Part shown: positions 17,475 through 26,236 of the stretch, piece after piece
Position numbering within the stretch: the stretch's first letter is position 1
How the letters are laid out: each line of letters opens with the position of its first letter
Source of the DNA: Allorhizocola rhizosphaerae
Lineage (GTDB): Bacteria; Actinomycetota; Actinomycetes; Mycobacteriales; Micromonosporaceae
Reading direction: 5' to 3'
Assembly (NCBI RefSeq): GCF_003426775.1
Contig: NZ_QJUG01000046.1
Coordinates: 1 to 45,848, forward strand
DNA: 45,848 bases
Program-made: the position numbers and the translations under genes
Notes under the pieces: model-generated
Database searches by the model: none
Seen by the model: only the letters and a program-made list of their open reading frames with translations
What the model was told of the DNA's origin: nothing

Positions 17475-18451
17475 CCGCGGTCCCAATTTTTCAAAAACGT
17501 GCTCTGGTAACCGGTGGGGCGGGCACGATCGGCTCGCACGTGGTCGATCTGCTGGTGCGCGGTGGGGCGCACGAGATTGTGGTGCTGGACAATCTCGTGC
17601 GCGGTCGGCTGTCCAATCTGGACTGGGCGCTGGCCAACGGGCCGGTGCGGCTGGTCGAGGGCGACATTCGCGATGTGGCGCTGGTCAACGAGCTCACGGA
17701 GGGCCAGGACCTGGTGTTCCACCTGGCCGCCATCCGCATCACGCAGTGCGCTGAGGAACCGCGGCTGGCCAACGAGGTACTCGTCGATGGCACTTTCAAT
17801 GTGATTGAAGCGGCGGCAAATGCGGGTGTGCGGAAGGTGATCGCCTCATCGTCGGCGTCCGTTTATGGGCTGGCCGATGAGTTTCCGACGACCGAGTCGC
17901 ATCACCCGTATCACAATGACACTTTCTACGGCGCGGCGAAGGCGTTCAACGAGGGGACGCTGCGCAGCTTCAAGGCGATGAAGGGCCTGGATTATGTGGC
18001 GCTGCGCTATTTCAATGTGTACGGGCCGCGCATGGATATCTACGGGCTCTACACCGAGGTGCTGATCCGGTGGATGGAAAGGATTGATTCGGGGGTACCG
18101 CCGCTGATCCTCGGCGATGGGTTGCAGACCATGGATTTCGTGCATGTCGCGGACATCGCGCGCGCCAACATCCTTGCGGCGGAGGCGGATGTCACCGACG
18201 AGGTGTTCAACATCGCGCGCGGCGAGGAGACCAGCCTGCTGGAGCTGGCGCAGACGCTCACCGAGGTGATGAAGTCCGATCTAAAGCCGCAGTTCGGGCC
18301 GGCGAGGTCGGTCAACAGTGTCACGCGGCGGCTCGCCTCGGTCGAGGCGGCGCGGGAACGGCTTGGGTTCACGGCCGAAATCGGCCTGCGCGAAGGGCTT
18401 GAGGGCCTCGTGGAGTGGTGGCGCGCCAACCGTGAGGCGGTTTCGGCATGA
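17471..18451 (+). CDS. NAD-dependent epimerase/dehydratase (extended SDR, GalE-like)
   Basis: The protein has 326 aa. The start overlaps the preceding stop by 4 bases. The cofactor loop is VTGGAGTIGSHVVD, followed by DNLVRG, GDIRD and FHLAA. The catalytic set is SSSASVYG and YGAAK (Tyr-x-x-x-Lys). The Ser/Ala at the place where 4,6-dehydratases carry Asp-Glu favours a C4 epimerase or related activity over a dehydratase. NVYGPRM and FVHVADIARA are typical of nucleotide-sugar enzymes. It probably makes an NDP-hexose variant for the polymer. The exact sugar cannot be assigned. Confidence 0.85.
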   Translation: MTAVPIFQKRALVTGGAGTIGSHVVDLLVRGGAHEIVVLDNLVRGRLSNLDWALANGPVRLVEGDIRDVALVNELTEGQDLVFHLAAIRITQCAEEPRLANEVLVDGTFNVIEAAANAGVRKVIASSSASVYGLADEFPTTESHHPYHNDTFYGAAKAFNEGTLRSFKAMKGLDYVALRYFNVYGPRMDIYGLYTEVLIRWMERIDSGVPPLILGDGLQTMDFVHVADIARANILAAEADVTDEVFNIARGEETSLLELAQTLTEVMKSDLKPQFGPARSVNSVTRRLASVEAARERLGFTAEIGLREGLEGLVEWWRANREAVSA

Positions 18452-18513
18452 GCGAGGGCTTGCCCCGAGTGAATCAATCGGCATGCCCCGCGGGGCGCAT
18501 GCGGAGGGAGGCC

Positions 18514-19623
18514 ATGATGATCCCGGTGATGATTCCTTGCCTGGGCGAGGAGGAGGCGCAGGCCGCCGCGGAGGCCGTGCGGTCGGGGTGGGTCGCGCAG
18601 GGGCCGCGGGTCGCGTCGTTTGAGCGCTCCTTTTCAGCGGCGGTAGGCGCCGCACACGGCGTGGCGGTGAGCTCGTGCACGACGGGGCTGCATCTGGCGC
18701 TGATCGCGGTCGGGGTGGAGCCGGGCGACGAGGTCATCGTGCCTTCGCTGTCGTTCATCGCGACCGCGAACTCGGCCAAGTATTGCGGTGCCACACCGGT
18801 CTTCGCCGATGTGGAGCTCGCGACCGGCAACCTCACGGTGGAGACGATCGACGCGGTGCGCACCCCGCGCACGAAGGCGGTCATCGCCGTGCACCAGGCT
18901 GGTGTGCCTTTCGACGTGCTTTCGCTAAGGCGGGCGTGCGCGCAGTGGGGCATCGCGTTGGTGGAGGACGCGGCGTGTGCGGCGGGTTCGACCGCGTACG
19001 GGTCCCCGGTGGGTGCCGGTGCTTCCGTTGCGGCGTGGTCGTTCCATCCGCGCAAGGTGATGACGACCGGTGAAGGCGGCATGGTCACGGTCGACGACCC
19101 CGCGCAGGCGGCACGGCTGCGGCGGCTGCGCGAGCACGGCATGAACGTGAGCGCGGCGGACCGGCACGCGAGCGCCCAGCCTATTCTGGAGTCCTATTTG
19201 GAGGTCGGCTACAACTACCGGATGACCGACATCCAGGCGGCGATCGGGCTGGTGCAGTTGTCGCGATTGGACGGTCTGGTGGCGCAGCGGCGTTCGCTGG
19301 CGGCGCGATATCACGAGCTGCTGGAGGGGATCGAAGGCGTGACCCCGGTGCGGGATCCGGCTTATGGCACGACCAACTTCCAGTCGTTCTGGGTGCTGCT
19401 GGACGGGATCGACCGGGACGTCGCGTTGAGTGAGCTTGCGGCGGCGGGTGTGTCGGCGAGGCGGGGCATCATGGCCGCACACGTCGAGCCCGCTTATGTG
19501 ACTGATGTCGATCTGCCCAACACCATGCGGCTGACGAAGGACTCGCTGATCCTTCCCTTGCACCATAAGCTGACCGAGTCGGACCAGGACCACATCGTGG
19601 GCGTCATCCGGAAACTGGCATGA
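18514..19623 (+). CDS. DegT/DnrJ/EryC1/StrS sugar aminotransferase (first of two)
   Basis: The protein has 369 aa from ATG 18514, next to GGAGGGAG at 18503-18510; ATG 18517 would have better spacing. An in-frame ATG at 18448 overlaps the upstream stop but would add a tail foreign to the family. The PLP lysine is Lys181 in SFHPRKVMTTGEGG, and VEDAACAAGS holds the PLP-ring Asp. GYNYRMTDIQAAIG is the family's dimer motif. The family transfers an amino group from Glu or Gln to a keto-sugar nucleotide. The active-site pattern differs from that of the second aminotransferase at 20231, so the two probably act on different sugars. Coupling to the PglD-like acetyltransferase suggests an N-acetylated product. 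Confidence 0.9.
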   Translation: MMIPVMIPCLGEEEAQAAAEAVRSGWVAQGPRVASFERSFSAAVGAAHGVAVSSCTTGLHLALIAVGVEPGDEVIVPSLSFIATANSAKYCGATPVFADVELATGNLTVETIDAVRTPRTKAVIAVHQAGVPFDVLSLRRACAQWGIALVEDAACAAGSTAYGSPVGAGASVAAWSFHPRKVMTTGEGGMVTVDDPAQAARLRRLREHGMNVSAADRHASAQPILESYLEVGYNYRMTDIQAAIGLVQLSRLDGLVAQRRSLAARYHELLEGIEGVTPVRDPAYGTTNFQSFWVLLDGIDRDVALSELAAAGVSARRGIMAAHVEPAYVTDVDLPNTMRLTKDSLILPLHHKLTESDQDHIVGVIRKLA

Positions 19624-20234
19624 GAGAGCTCGTCATTGTCGGCGCGGGCGGTTTCGCGCGGGAGACCGCGTCGGCCGTGCGCGACATGGCCGAGTGGAAG
19701 CTGCTCGGGTTTCTGGACGATGTGAAAACCGGGCCGTCGATCTTGGGGCCACTTTCTCTCGCGTGGGAGCTTCCCGGTGTGGACTTTGTGGTGTGCGTCG
19801 GGAGTCCGAGGGATTACGGGGTGCGGGAGCGGCTGGCCAAGCGTGTCCCGCAGCGGTTCGCCACCATCGTGCATCCGTCCGTCTACATCGGACAGGGGTG
19901 CACGGTCGGGGAGGGTTCGGTGTTGCTGCCGGGCGTCACGCTGACGGCGGAGGTGACTGTCGGTGCACATGTGGCGGTCATGCCGCAGGTTGTGCTGACG
20001 CATGATGACGTGGTCGGCGACTTCGTGACGATCGCGTCGGGCGTGCGGCTCGGCGGGTCGGTGCAGGTGGGGCGGGGCGCCTATCTGGGGGCCGGCGCGC
20101 TGGTGCGCGAGTCGGTGCGGATCGGCGAGGGCTCACTCATCGGGATGGGCTCGGTAGTGCTGCGGGATGTGCCCGCAGGCGAGATTTGGGTCGGCAACCC
20201 GGCCCGGTATTTGAAAGGAAGCGGTCAGGCGTGA
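19620..20234 (+). CDS. PglD/NeuD-like sugar N-acetyltransferase
   Basis: The protein has 204 aa. ATGA overlap with the upstream aminotransferase. The N-terminus (LVIVGAGGFARETASAV) is the small nucleotide-sugar-binding Rossmann part of the PglD/NeuD family. From about residue 80 a left-handed beta-helix of hexapeptide repeats follows (IHPSVYIGQGCTVGEGSVLLPG and later). The His in VVLTHDDVVGDFV lies where PglD has its catalytic base. The end DVPAGEIWVGNPARYLK closes the helix. These enzymes acetylate the amino group of a 4-amino sugar nucleotide (PglD) or O-acetylate sialic acid (NeuD). Pairing with a DegT enzyme favours the former. Confidence 0.87.
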   Translation: MRELVIVGAGGFARETASAVRDMAEWKLLGFLDDVKTGPSILGPLSLAWELPGVDFVVCVGSPRDYGVRERLAKRVPQRFATIVHPSVYIGQGCTVGEGSVLLPGVTLTAEVTVGAHVAVMPQVVLTHDDVVGDFVTIASGVRLGGSVQVGRGAYLGAGALVRESVRIGEGSLIGMGSVVLRDVPAGEIWVGNPARYLKGSGQA

Positions 20235-21319
20235 TTCCGCTCGTTGACCTGCAGGCGGCCCACTTCGAGGTGGCCGAGGAGGTGGAGGCCGGGTTCAAGC
20301 GGATCATGGCCAACACGGCGTTCATCGGTGGCGAGGAGGTGGCCGCGTTCGAGCGCGAATACGCCGCGTTCAGCGGCATCGCCCACTGCGTCGGGGTGGC
20401 CAACGGCACCGATGCGCTGGAGCTGGCGCTCCGGGCGCTGGAGATCGGCCCGGGGGATGAGGTGATCCTGCCGGCCAACACGTTCATCGCCACGGCTGAG
20501 GCGGTGGCGCGGGCGGGCGCGACGCCGGTGCTCGTGGATGTCGACCCGGACACCTATCTGATCGACACCGATGCCGCCCGCTCGGCGGTGACGGCCAAAA
20601 CGCGGGCCTTCGCCCCCGTACACCTTTATGGCCAGATGGCACCGGTGGAGGCGCTTGTCGGCCACGGGGTTCCGATCGTCGAGGACGCGGCGCAATGCCA
20701 GGGCGCGACGAGGCACGGCCGCCCGCCCGCGTCGTTCGGCCCGCACGGGATCGCGGCGACGAGCTTCTACCCGGGCAAAAACCTTGGCGCGTATGGCGAT
20801 GCGGGCGCGGTGGTCACGGGCGACGAGGCGCTCGCGACGGCTGTGCGGCGGCTCAGCCAGCACGGCGGTCTGCGCAAGTACGAGCACGACGTGATGGGCG
20901 TCAACAGCCGGCTGGATGCGTTGCAGGCGGTCGTGTTGCGGGCCAAACTGGCCAGGCTGGCCGCGTGGAACGAGCTGCGCCGGGCGGCTGCGGCGCGCTA
21001 TGACGCTCTACTGGAAGGCTTGGATGTCCAAAAGCCGTCTACATTGGACGGCAACGTGCACGTCTGGCACCTGTATGTGATCCGGGTGGAGGAACGCCGT
21101 GACGAGATCGTGGCTGCGCTCAACGCGGCCGGGATCGGCGCGGGCATCCACTACCCGATTCCGGTGCACCTGACGGGCGCGTTCAAGCAATACGGCAAGG
21201 GCTCGTTCCCCGTCGCCGAGCAGGCCGCCAAGGAGATCCTGACGTTGCCTCTCTACCCACAGATCACCGCTTCCCTCCAGGAGCGCGTTGTTTCGGCGCT
21301 GGCCGACGCGTTGAGCTGA
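20231..21319 (+). CDS. DegT-family aminotransferase, WbpE-like (second of two)
   Basis: The protein has 362 aa with GTG start overlapping the preceding stop (GTGA) and AAAGGAAG upstream. It begins IPLVDLQAAH, typical of the WbpE/FdtB/QdtB branch. The PLP lysine is Lys183 in SFYPGKNLGAYGDAGAVVT, a signature of the 3-aminotransferases in that branch, and VEDAAQCQGA precedes it. NSRLDALQAVVL is the dimer motif. WbpE converts UDP-3-keto-GlcNAcA to UDP-GlcNAc3NA using glutamate. The WbpB-like oxidoreductase that would supply the keto sugar is in the same operon. A 6-deoxyhexose 3-aminotransferase is an alternative, but its usual keto-isomerase partner is not visible. Confidence 0.88.
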   Translation: MIPLVDLQAAHFEVAEEVEAGFKRIMANTAFIGGEEVAAFEREYAAFSGIAHCVGVANGTDALELALRALEIGPGDEVILPANTFIATAEAVARAGATPVLVDVDPDTYLIDTDAARSAVTAKTRAFAPVHLYGQMAPVEALVGHGVPIVEDAAQCQGATRHGRPPASFGPHGIAATSFYPGKNLGAYGDAGAVVTGDEALATAVRRLSQHGGLRKYEHDVMGVNSRLDALQAVVLRAKLARLAAWNELRRAAAARYDALLEGLDVQKPSTLDGNVHVWHLYVIRVEERRDEIVAALNAAGIGAGIHYPIPVHLTGAFKQYGKGSFPVAEQAAKEILTLPLYPQITASLQERVVSALADALS

Positions 21320-21323
21320 GCAC

Positions 21324-22538
21324 ATGTACCTGTCGTTGCGGGACCGTCCCACTGCCGTTGGCCCGAAGGCGGCGGTCCCCGCGACTGTATTCCTGCTCGG
21401 CACGGTCAGCCTGCTGACCGACATCTCGTCGGAGATGGTCAATGCCGTGCTGCCGCTGTATCTCACCGCCCAAATCGGGCTGGGACTCCTGGCGTATGGC
21501 TTCATTGACGGGCTCTATCAGGGCGTGAGCGCGTTCGTGCGGATCGCGGGCGGCTATGCGGGGGACCGCCTGGGCCGCCCCAAATACATCGCCGCCATCG
21601 GCTATGCCGTGTCCGCGTTGTGCCGCATCGCATTGCTTCCGGCCCAAACGTTCGCGGCCATCAGCGCCGTCATCACGGCTGACCGGCTGGGCAAAGGCGT
21701 CCGCACAGCGCCGCGTGACGCGCTGATCGCTGCCTCGGTCCCACCCTCCACATTGGGCAGGGCCTTCGGCGTGCACCGCGCGATGGACACGATCGGCGCC
21801 GCGCTCGGTCCTCTGGCGGCATTCGCTTTGCTGTGGTGGATCCCGGACAGCTACGACTCCATCTTCGTGGTGTCGTTCGTGTTCGGTCTCATCGGCGTCG
21901 CCGTGCTGATCCTGTTCGTCCCCAACACCCGCACATCGGTCGCCAAAGAGCGCCCGCGAATCCTCCGCGCGGCTTTCACCTCATCCCTTCGGCGTCCGCT
22001 CATCGCCTTCGCCCTCCTCGCCCTCCTCACCGTCAGCGACGGCTTCATCTACCTCTCCCTGCAACAGCGCGACGCTTTCGCGGCCGCGTGGTTCCCGCTC
22101 CTGTTCGTCGGCACCAACGTCGCCTATCTTCTGCTCGCAGTTCCGCTCGGCCGCCTCGCCGACCGCGTCGGCCGCGGCCGTGTGCTTGTCGGCGGCCACG
22201 TCGCCCTCATCGGCGCCTACCTTCTTGCCGGAGGCCCATTGACCGGCCTCCCCTCTACCGTGGCCACCGTCCTGCTTCTCGGCCTCTTCTATGCTGGTAC
22301 GGACGGAGTCCTCGCAGCGCTCGTCAGCCGCATCGCCGCAGCCGAGGCCCGCGGGAGCGCGATCGCGGCCGCTCAGACCATCGTCGTCATCGGCCGCTTC
22401 GCCGCCTCGCTATCCTTTGGTGCGCTGTGGACGGCGGTCGGGCGCGGGCCTGCACTACTGTGGATGGCCGCGGCGCTGACGATTGCGCTGCCGCTCGCGG
22501 CTTGGTTGCTACGCGAAAAGGAGGCGAGGACGGCATGA
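21324..22538 (+). CDS. Major facilitator superfamily transporter
   Basis: The protein has 404 aa with about 12 predicted transmembrane helices. GYAGDRLGRPKY is the MFS motif A between helices 2 and 3, repeated in weaker form as LGRLADRVGRGRVL in the second half. The segment ITADRLGKGVRTAPRDALIA after helix 4 is characteristic of a bacterial subgroup of unknown substrate. It starts 4 bases after the aminotransferase and overlaps the next gene by 4, so it belongs to the operon. Export of a sugar or polymer precursor is possible but not shown. Confidence 0.87.
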   Translation: MYLSLRDRPTAVGPKAAVPATVFLLGTVSLLTDISSEMVNAVLPLYLTAQIGLGLLAYGFIDGLYQGVSAFVRIAGGYAGDRLGRPKYIAAIGYAVSALCRIALLPAQTFAAISAVITADRLGKGVRTAPRDALIAASVPPSTLGRAFGVHRAMDTIGAALGPLAAFALLWWIPDSYDSIFVVSFVFGLIGVAVLILFVPNTRTSVAKERPRILRAAFTSSLRRPLIAFALLALLTVSDGFIYLSLQQRDAFAAAWFPLLFVGTNVAYLLLAVPLGRLADRVGRGRVLVGGHVALIGAYLLAGGPLTGLPSTVATVLLLGLFYAGTDGVLAALVSRIAAAEARGSAIAAAQTIVVIGRFAASLSFGALWTAVGRGPALLWMAAALTIALPLAAWLLREKEARTA

Positions 22539-23554
22539 ACCTCAAAGCACGGCTCGCCATCTTCGCCGCCATCGTCGTTCTCGCCGCCATCGGTGGGGCC
22601 ATCTACGTCCTGCGCGCCGAGCGCGAACAAACCCACGCGGCCGGCCTTCCCCCACAGGTCCCGGTCACCGTCGGCGATTGGGCCTCGGTCGCGACCAAGC
22701 CGCACATCGTCTTCCGTAACACCGCCACCGGCACGGGCTACGGTCAGGTGGCCCTCGTCCCGCTCGACGCGTCCGACGGCCCACGCACGCTCACGCCCGC
22801 CTCGTGCGACCGCGTCTACGCCACCGCCCAACAGGCCGTGTGCCTGTTCGCCAAGCGCGCCATGGTGACGACCTACCACGCCCAAGTGCTCGGCCCCAAT
22901 TGGACACCGATCCGCGACTTGCCCCTCAGCGGCATCCCATCCCGCACCCGACTCTCCAAGGACGGATCGCTGGTCGCCACGACCACCTTCGTCCATGGCC
23001 ACAGCTACGCCAGCCCCGGCGAGTTCTCCACCGAGACACTGGTCAGCAAGTCCGACGGCTCCCACACCGACAACGTCGAGTCGTTTACGCTCAACGTCGA
23101 CGGCACACAGATCACGGCCGAGGACCGCAACATCTGGGGCGTCACCTTCGCCGACCACGACACGTTCTATGCCACCGCCGCGTCGGGCAAGAAGACCTGG
23201 CTCGTGCGAGGCAGCCTCTCCGCCCGCGCCCTCACCGCCCTGCGCCCCGACGCCGAATGCCCGTCGCTCTCACCCGACGGCACCCGCGTCGCCATCAAGA
23301 CCCGCGGCAATCTCCCGCCCGGCCAATGGCGCATCGCCGTCCACGACCTGCGCACCGGCAAGTCCACACTTCTCGCCGAAGCCCGCAGCGTCGACGACCA
23401 GATCGAGTGGCTCGACAACACCACCGTCATCTACGGCCTGCCCCGCTCCGGCGACGGCCCCGCCGCCACCGACGTCTGGCGCGCCCCCGCCGACGGCACC
23501 GGCACCCCCACCTTGCTCATCCGCGACGCCTGGTCTCCCGCGGTCATCCGCTGA
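22535..23554 (+). CDS. Membrane-anchored TolB-like beta-propeller protein
   Basis: The protein has 339 aa. AAGGAGG is well placed before ATG 22535, which overlaps the MFS stop by 4 bases. One transmembrane helix (about 7-27) is followed by an extracellular beta-rich domain with WD/TolB-like turns (RLSKDGSLVATTTF, CPSLSPDGTRVAIKT, IEWLDNTTVIYGL) and two Cys pairs. Such proteins bind protein or carbohydrate partners. Translational coupling to the transporter suggests that the two work together. It is the last gene of the plus-strand operon. Confidence 0.78.
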   Translation: MNLKARLAIFAAIVVLAAIGGAIYVLRAEREQTHAAGLPPQVPVTVGDWASVATKPHIVFRNTATGTGYGQVALVPLDASDGPRTLTPASCDRVYATAQQAVCLFAKRAMVTTYHAQVLGPNWTPIRDLPLSGIPSRTRLSKDGSLVATTTFVHGHSYASPGEFSTETLVSKSDGSHTDNVESFTLNVDGTQITAEDRNIWGVTFADHDTFYATAASGKKTWLVRGSLSARALTALRPDAECPSLSPDGTRVAIKTRGNLPPGQWRIAVHDLRTGKSTLLAEARSVDDQIEWLDNTTVIYGLPRSGDGPAATDVWRAPADGTGTPTLLIRDAWSPAVIR

Positions 23555-23942
23555 TCCCTGACCCCGGACGAGGGCGTCGACGGCACCCGGACTTTGCGGC
23601 AGCGATTACCTTCGAGGGCCTATCGGCGCACCCGTGCCGGGATAGCCGCCGAAGTTACGGACAACAGCCCCGGTTACACGGACGTTCGTGCTCTGGGACT
23701 GTCGGCTCCGGGTGGAGCGGAAACTCGTGGCTGTTGGCGGAGGCAGCGGGACATCGGGGTCCAGACAAGCCCAAGCACGCCGCTGCCATTATCAACAACA
23801 ACGACTCAAACATCACGAAACGCTGTGGTAACTGACACGGTCAACCTCCTGCTCCGCCGGAAGCCAGAGACGGAGGTTGAACCGACCACGGCATCGACCG
23901 TAGGGGACCGATGCCGCAAATCAACGTGTCACATGCGGGACA
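23555..23942. other. Non-coding stretch between convergent operons
   Basis: This 388-bp region separates the ends of two operons. An open frame on the plus strand (23594-23980) has no ribosome site and no recognisable product. Composition is somewhat less GC-rich around 23790-23830. One clear hairpin is annotated separately; nothing else is recognised. Confidence 0.6.
23889..23916. terminator. Candidate bidirectional hairpin terminator
   Basis: CGGCATCG (23889-23896) and CGATGCCG (23909-23916) form a perfect 8-bp stem with a 12-base loop. It lies 27 bases beyond the 3' end of the minus-strand glycosyltransferase and 335 bases beyond the plus-strand operon. There is no T-tract, as is common in high-GC actinobacteria. 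Confidence 0.35.
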
Positions 23943-24719
23943 TCATTTGTTCCACGTGGTCCAGAAGCTGGTCGGGTTGACGAGGTAGTCGACCGTCGGC
24001 TGGGGGATGTGCTCGATCCTGTGCCGGCGGCTGTACCGGTAAATCATCTCCCAGTCTTCCTTCGGCGCTGTGGTGCGCGTGCGCCGCAGGCGGCTGAACA
24101 TCAGATCCGGGCTGCGCCGCGCCACGAAAGGGTTGGAGTCCAAAAAGCTGGCATTGGAGGCGTGTTTGCGGTCGAACGGCACCGACAGGATGTCGTGCAG
24201 CTGCCCATCCGGCGTGATCCGGCGCATGGCCGTGTAAACCGCGTCCGGCGCGCCGGGCTGTTGCAGGCGGCCGAGCGCGACCTCCAGATGGTCCGGGTGC
24301 CAGGTGTTGTCGTCGTCGAGGAACGCCACAAACTCAGACTCGGTCAGGCGCATGCCGATGTTGCGGCTCACGCCCAGGCAGTGAATGTTGCGCGACAGGG
24401 TGATGGCGTGCACGCGCGGGTCGGGCGGCAGCTCGGTCAGCGGGCCGCCGTCGTCGACCACCATCACCACGAAGTCTTGGAACGTCTGTTTGAGCACCGA
24501 ATCTAGCGCCGCGAGCAGGCCCTCCGGACGCCGGCAGGTGAGCAGGATGACCGCCACTGTCGCATGTGGACGCACCGAAGACGAGCGCACCTCGGCGTTT
24601 TCGAACCGGCTCAACCCTATCGCAGTGTGCGCCAGCGCCACCTTGTTGCGCACCTCGTACAGCGGGAACAATCCGAACGTGCTACGCAGCTGTCGTTTGA
24701 TAGGCCGCAGCATCTTCAC
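23943..24719 (-). CDS. GT2 family glycosyltransferase
   Basis: The protein has 258 aa from GTG 24719; ATG 24713 is a likely alternative since GGAG lies 10 bases upstream of it. The catalytic core is ATVAVILLTCRRPEGLLAAL, VVDDGGP, SRNIGMRLTESEFVAFLDDDNTWHP with the DDD metal site, and TAPKEDWEMIYRYS near the acceptor side. The N-terminal 50 residues are basic. The first 38 bases overlap the end of the flippase gene, so the two are co-translated. It is the last gene of the assembly operon. Confidence 0.9.
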   Translation of the reverse strand: MKMLRPIKRQLRSTFGLFPLYEVRNKVALAHTAIGLSRFENAEVRSSSVRPHATVAVILLTCRRPEGLLAALDSVLKQTFQDFVVMVVDDGGPLTELPPDPRVHAITLSRNIHCLGVSRNIGMRLTESEFVAFLDDDNTWHPDHLEVALGRLQQPGAPDAVYTAMRRITPDGQLHDILSVPFDRKHASNASFLDSNPFVARRSPDLMFSRLRRTRTTAPKEDWEMIYRYSRRHRIEHIPQPTVDYLVNPTSFWTTWNK

Positions 24720-26145
24720 TACTCTCCATTGGGCGAGGGCGACGGGCGTTGCGAATCATCGGTAGGGCGAACGGGACGTAGGCCAGCAGCGCCACGAGCG
24801 ACGCCCCGGCCAGTGCGATAAATCCTTGTGGCATAAGAGGGTAGGCCAGCCGGGCGACCGCTACGACCACGATTCCACCCGCGAGCGGGCGCCATCCGGC
24901 GCGCAGCACCGCAATCGGCGAGATGCCGACCCGAGCCAGCACAGCCACGATTATCGGCGCCACGAGCAGCAGCGCGACCATCACCTGCCCGGCCGCCACT
25001 CCGCCGATGCCGAACCTCGGTGCCAGCAGCATCAGCGAGGGCACGAGCGCCGCCAGCCACCACGCCTGCAGCGCGAGCAGCGCCTTGCGCCGCCCGGCAG
25101 CGATCAGGCAGTCGTAACTGAGCTCATAGACAATGCGGAACAACCCCAGCACGGCCAAAAACCGAAGCGCCGCACCGGCCGGCGCCCAGGTGTCGCCGTA
25201 AATGACGCGCACTACCGGCTCGGCCAGTGCCCCGAGCAACGCGCAAGCGGGCACGGCGGCCGTGAGCAAAATGCCAAACGCCTTGTAGTATCCGTCGGCC
25301 AGACTGCCCGCGCCCTCCGCGAGACGCGAGAAACCGGCGAATGACACCCGCCGCGCCGCCTCCGATATCGTGCGCACCGGCCAACCGGCCATATTGGACG
25401 CTATCTGGTAGAACCCCAGCGCCACCGGCCCGAGTGCCGCGCCGACCACCATCGAATCGACATTTACCATTGCGAGCACCAGCAGGCTCGCGCCCGCCAG
25501 CGGCAGTCCAAATCGGACAAGCTTGCGCGCCTCCTGCGGATCCCAGCCCCACCGCAGCATCCGGGGCTCGAAGATGGCGGCCCCGACCAGCGCCGAGGCA
25601 CTGCCCGCCAGCGCGCCCCAGGCGAAGCTCATCGCCCCCGCGCCCAGCGCGGCGAGCGTGAGCGTCACCGCGGTACTGATCAAGAAGGTGGCAAGGTCGA
25701 TGGCCATCCGCTTGCCTTGCGCGAAGTCCCGCGTCAGCTTGCCATTCGGTACGCAGGCGATCCCGTCGATGACCACGGCGAAGCACAGCACCCGCAACAG
25801 ATTTGTCGCCTCCGCCGATCCCAGGAGCGAGGCGATGGTCGGTGCGAGCGCGAACAATGCGCCATAGAGCGTGAGGCTCGAAAGCGTCGACAGCGTGAGC
25901 ACCGTCGGGGCGAACCGGCGAACGTCGCCCTCCCACCGGATCAGTGCCAGGCTCACGCCCATCTCGTTGGCGGACAACAGCACAGCCAACACCACCGCGC
26001 CGACCGCATACAACCCCCACTCATGCGGACCGAGTAGGTAACGCGCCAGAATCACGCCCATCGCGAAGTTGCCGATCCGCACGAGCACGGTGTTGAGCAG
26101 GCTCAGGCGGGCGGCGACCGCAACCTTGCGGCCAAGTCCGGTCAT
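24682..26145 (-). CDS. Wzx-type polysaccharide flippase (MOP superfamily)
   Basis: The protein has 487 aa, strongly hydrophobic, with about 12-14 transmembrane helices. The N-terminus LLNTVLVRIGNFAMGVILARYLLGPHEWGLYAVG is the classical start of the polysaccharide-biosynthesis (RfbX/Wzx) family. VNVDSMVVGAALGPVALGFYQIA is another conserved region. It would move a lipid-linked oligosaccharide across the membrane. The start codon lies in one copy of a 21-bp repeat that supplies GGAG 7 bases upstream. It stands between the polymerase gene and a GT2 gene. Confidence 0.9.
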   Translation of the reverse strand: MTGLGRKVAVAARLSLLNTVLVRIGNFAMGVILARYLLGPHEWGLYAVGAVVLAVLLSANEMGVSLALIRWEGDVRRFAPTVLTLSTLSSLTLYGALFALAPTIASLLGSAEATNLLRVLCFAVVIDGIACVPNGKLTRDFAQGKRMAIDLATFLISTAVTLTLAALGAGAMSFAWGALAGSASALVGAAIFEPRMLRWGWDPQEARKLVRFGLPLAGASLLVLAMVNVDSMVVGAALGPVALGFYQIASNMAGWPVRTISEAARRVSFAGFSRLAEGAGSLADGYYKAFGILLTAAVPACALLGALAEPVVRVIYGDTWAPAGAALRFLAVLGLFRIVYELSYDCLIAAGRRKALLALQAWWLAALVPSLMLLAPRFGIGGVAAGQVMVALLLVAPIIVAVLARVGISPIAVLRAGWRPLAGGIVVVAVARLAYPLMPQGFIALAGASLVALLAYVPFALPMIRNARRPRPMESSEDAAAYQTTAA

Positions 26146-26236
26146 CGGGCGGCTCCGACTGATTGGGTGGGCATGACGGTTGGAGGCGCACTAGTCAAAG
26201 CCGCCTCCCGTGGCTGTCCGGTCATCGGGCGGCTCC
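26136..26236. repeat. 21-bp direct repeat spanning gene junctions
   Basis: GTCCGGTCATCGGGCGGCTC plus one further C occurs at 26136-26156 and 26216-26236, perfect and 80 bases apart. Read on the minus strand each copy has GGAG, an ATGA stop/start overlap and the codons for Thr-Gly. This looks like the relic of a junction duplication. Confidence 0.85.
26142..26225 (-). CDS. Possible 27-residue coupled mini-ORF between polymerase and flippase genes
   Basis: ATG at 26225-26223 overlaps the polymerase stop as ATGA, and the TGA at 26144-26142 overlaps the flippase start as ATGA. The peptide begins MTGQPRE and ends VGAAR, the same five residues that end the polymerase. Both ends lie in a 21-bp direct repeat. 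It may only pass ribosomes along. No family is recognised. Confidence 0.35.
   Translation of the reverse strand: MTGQPREAALTSAPPTVMPTQSVGAAR

Noticed and set aside
21833-22534. Upstream extension of the plus-strand frame that ends in the TolB-like gene
   Set aside because: This part is out of frame with the MFS gene and very Arg/Pro-rich; the real start is ATG 22535 with a good ribosome site.
23594-23980. 128-codon plus-strand open frame
   Set aside because: It has no ribosome site or motif and runs into the convergent glycosyltransferase gene.
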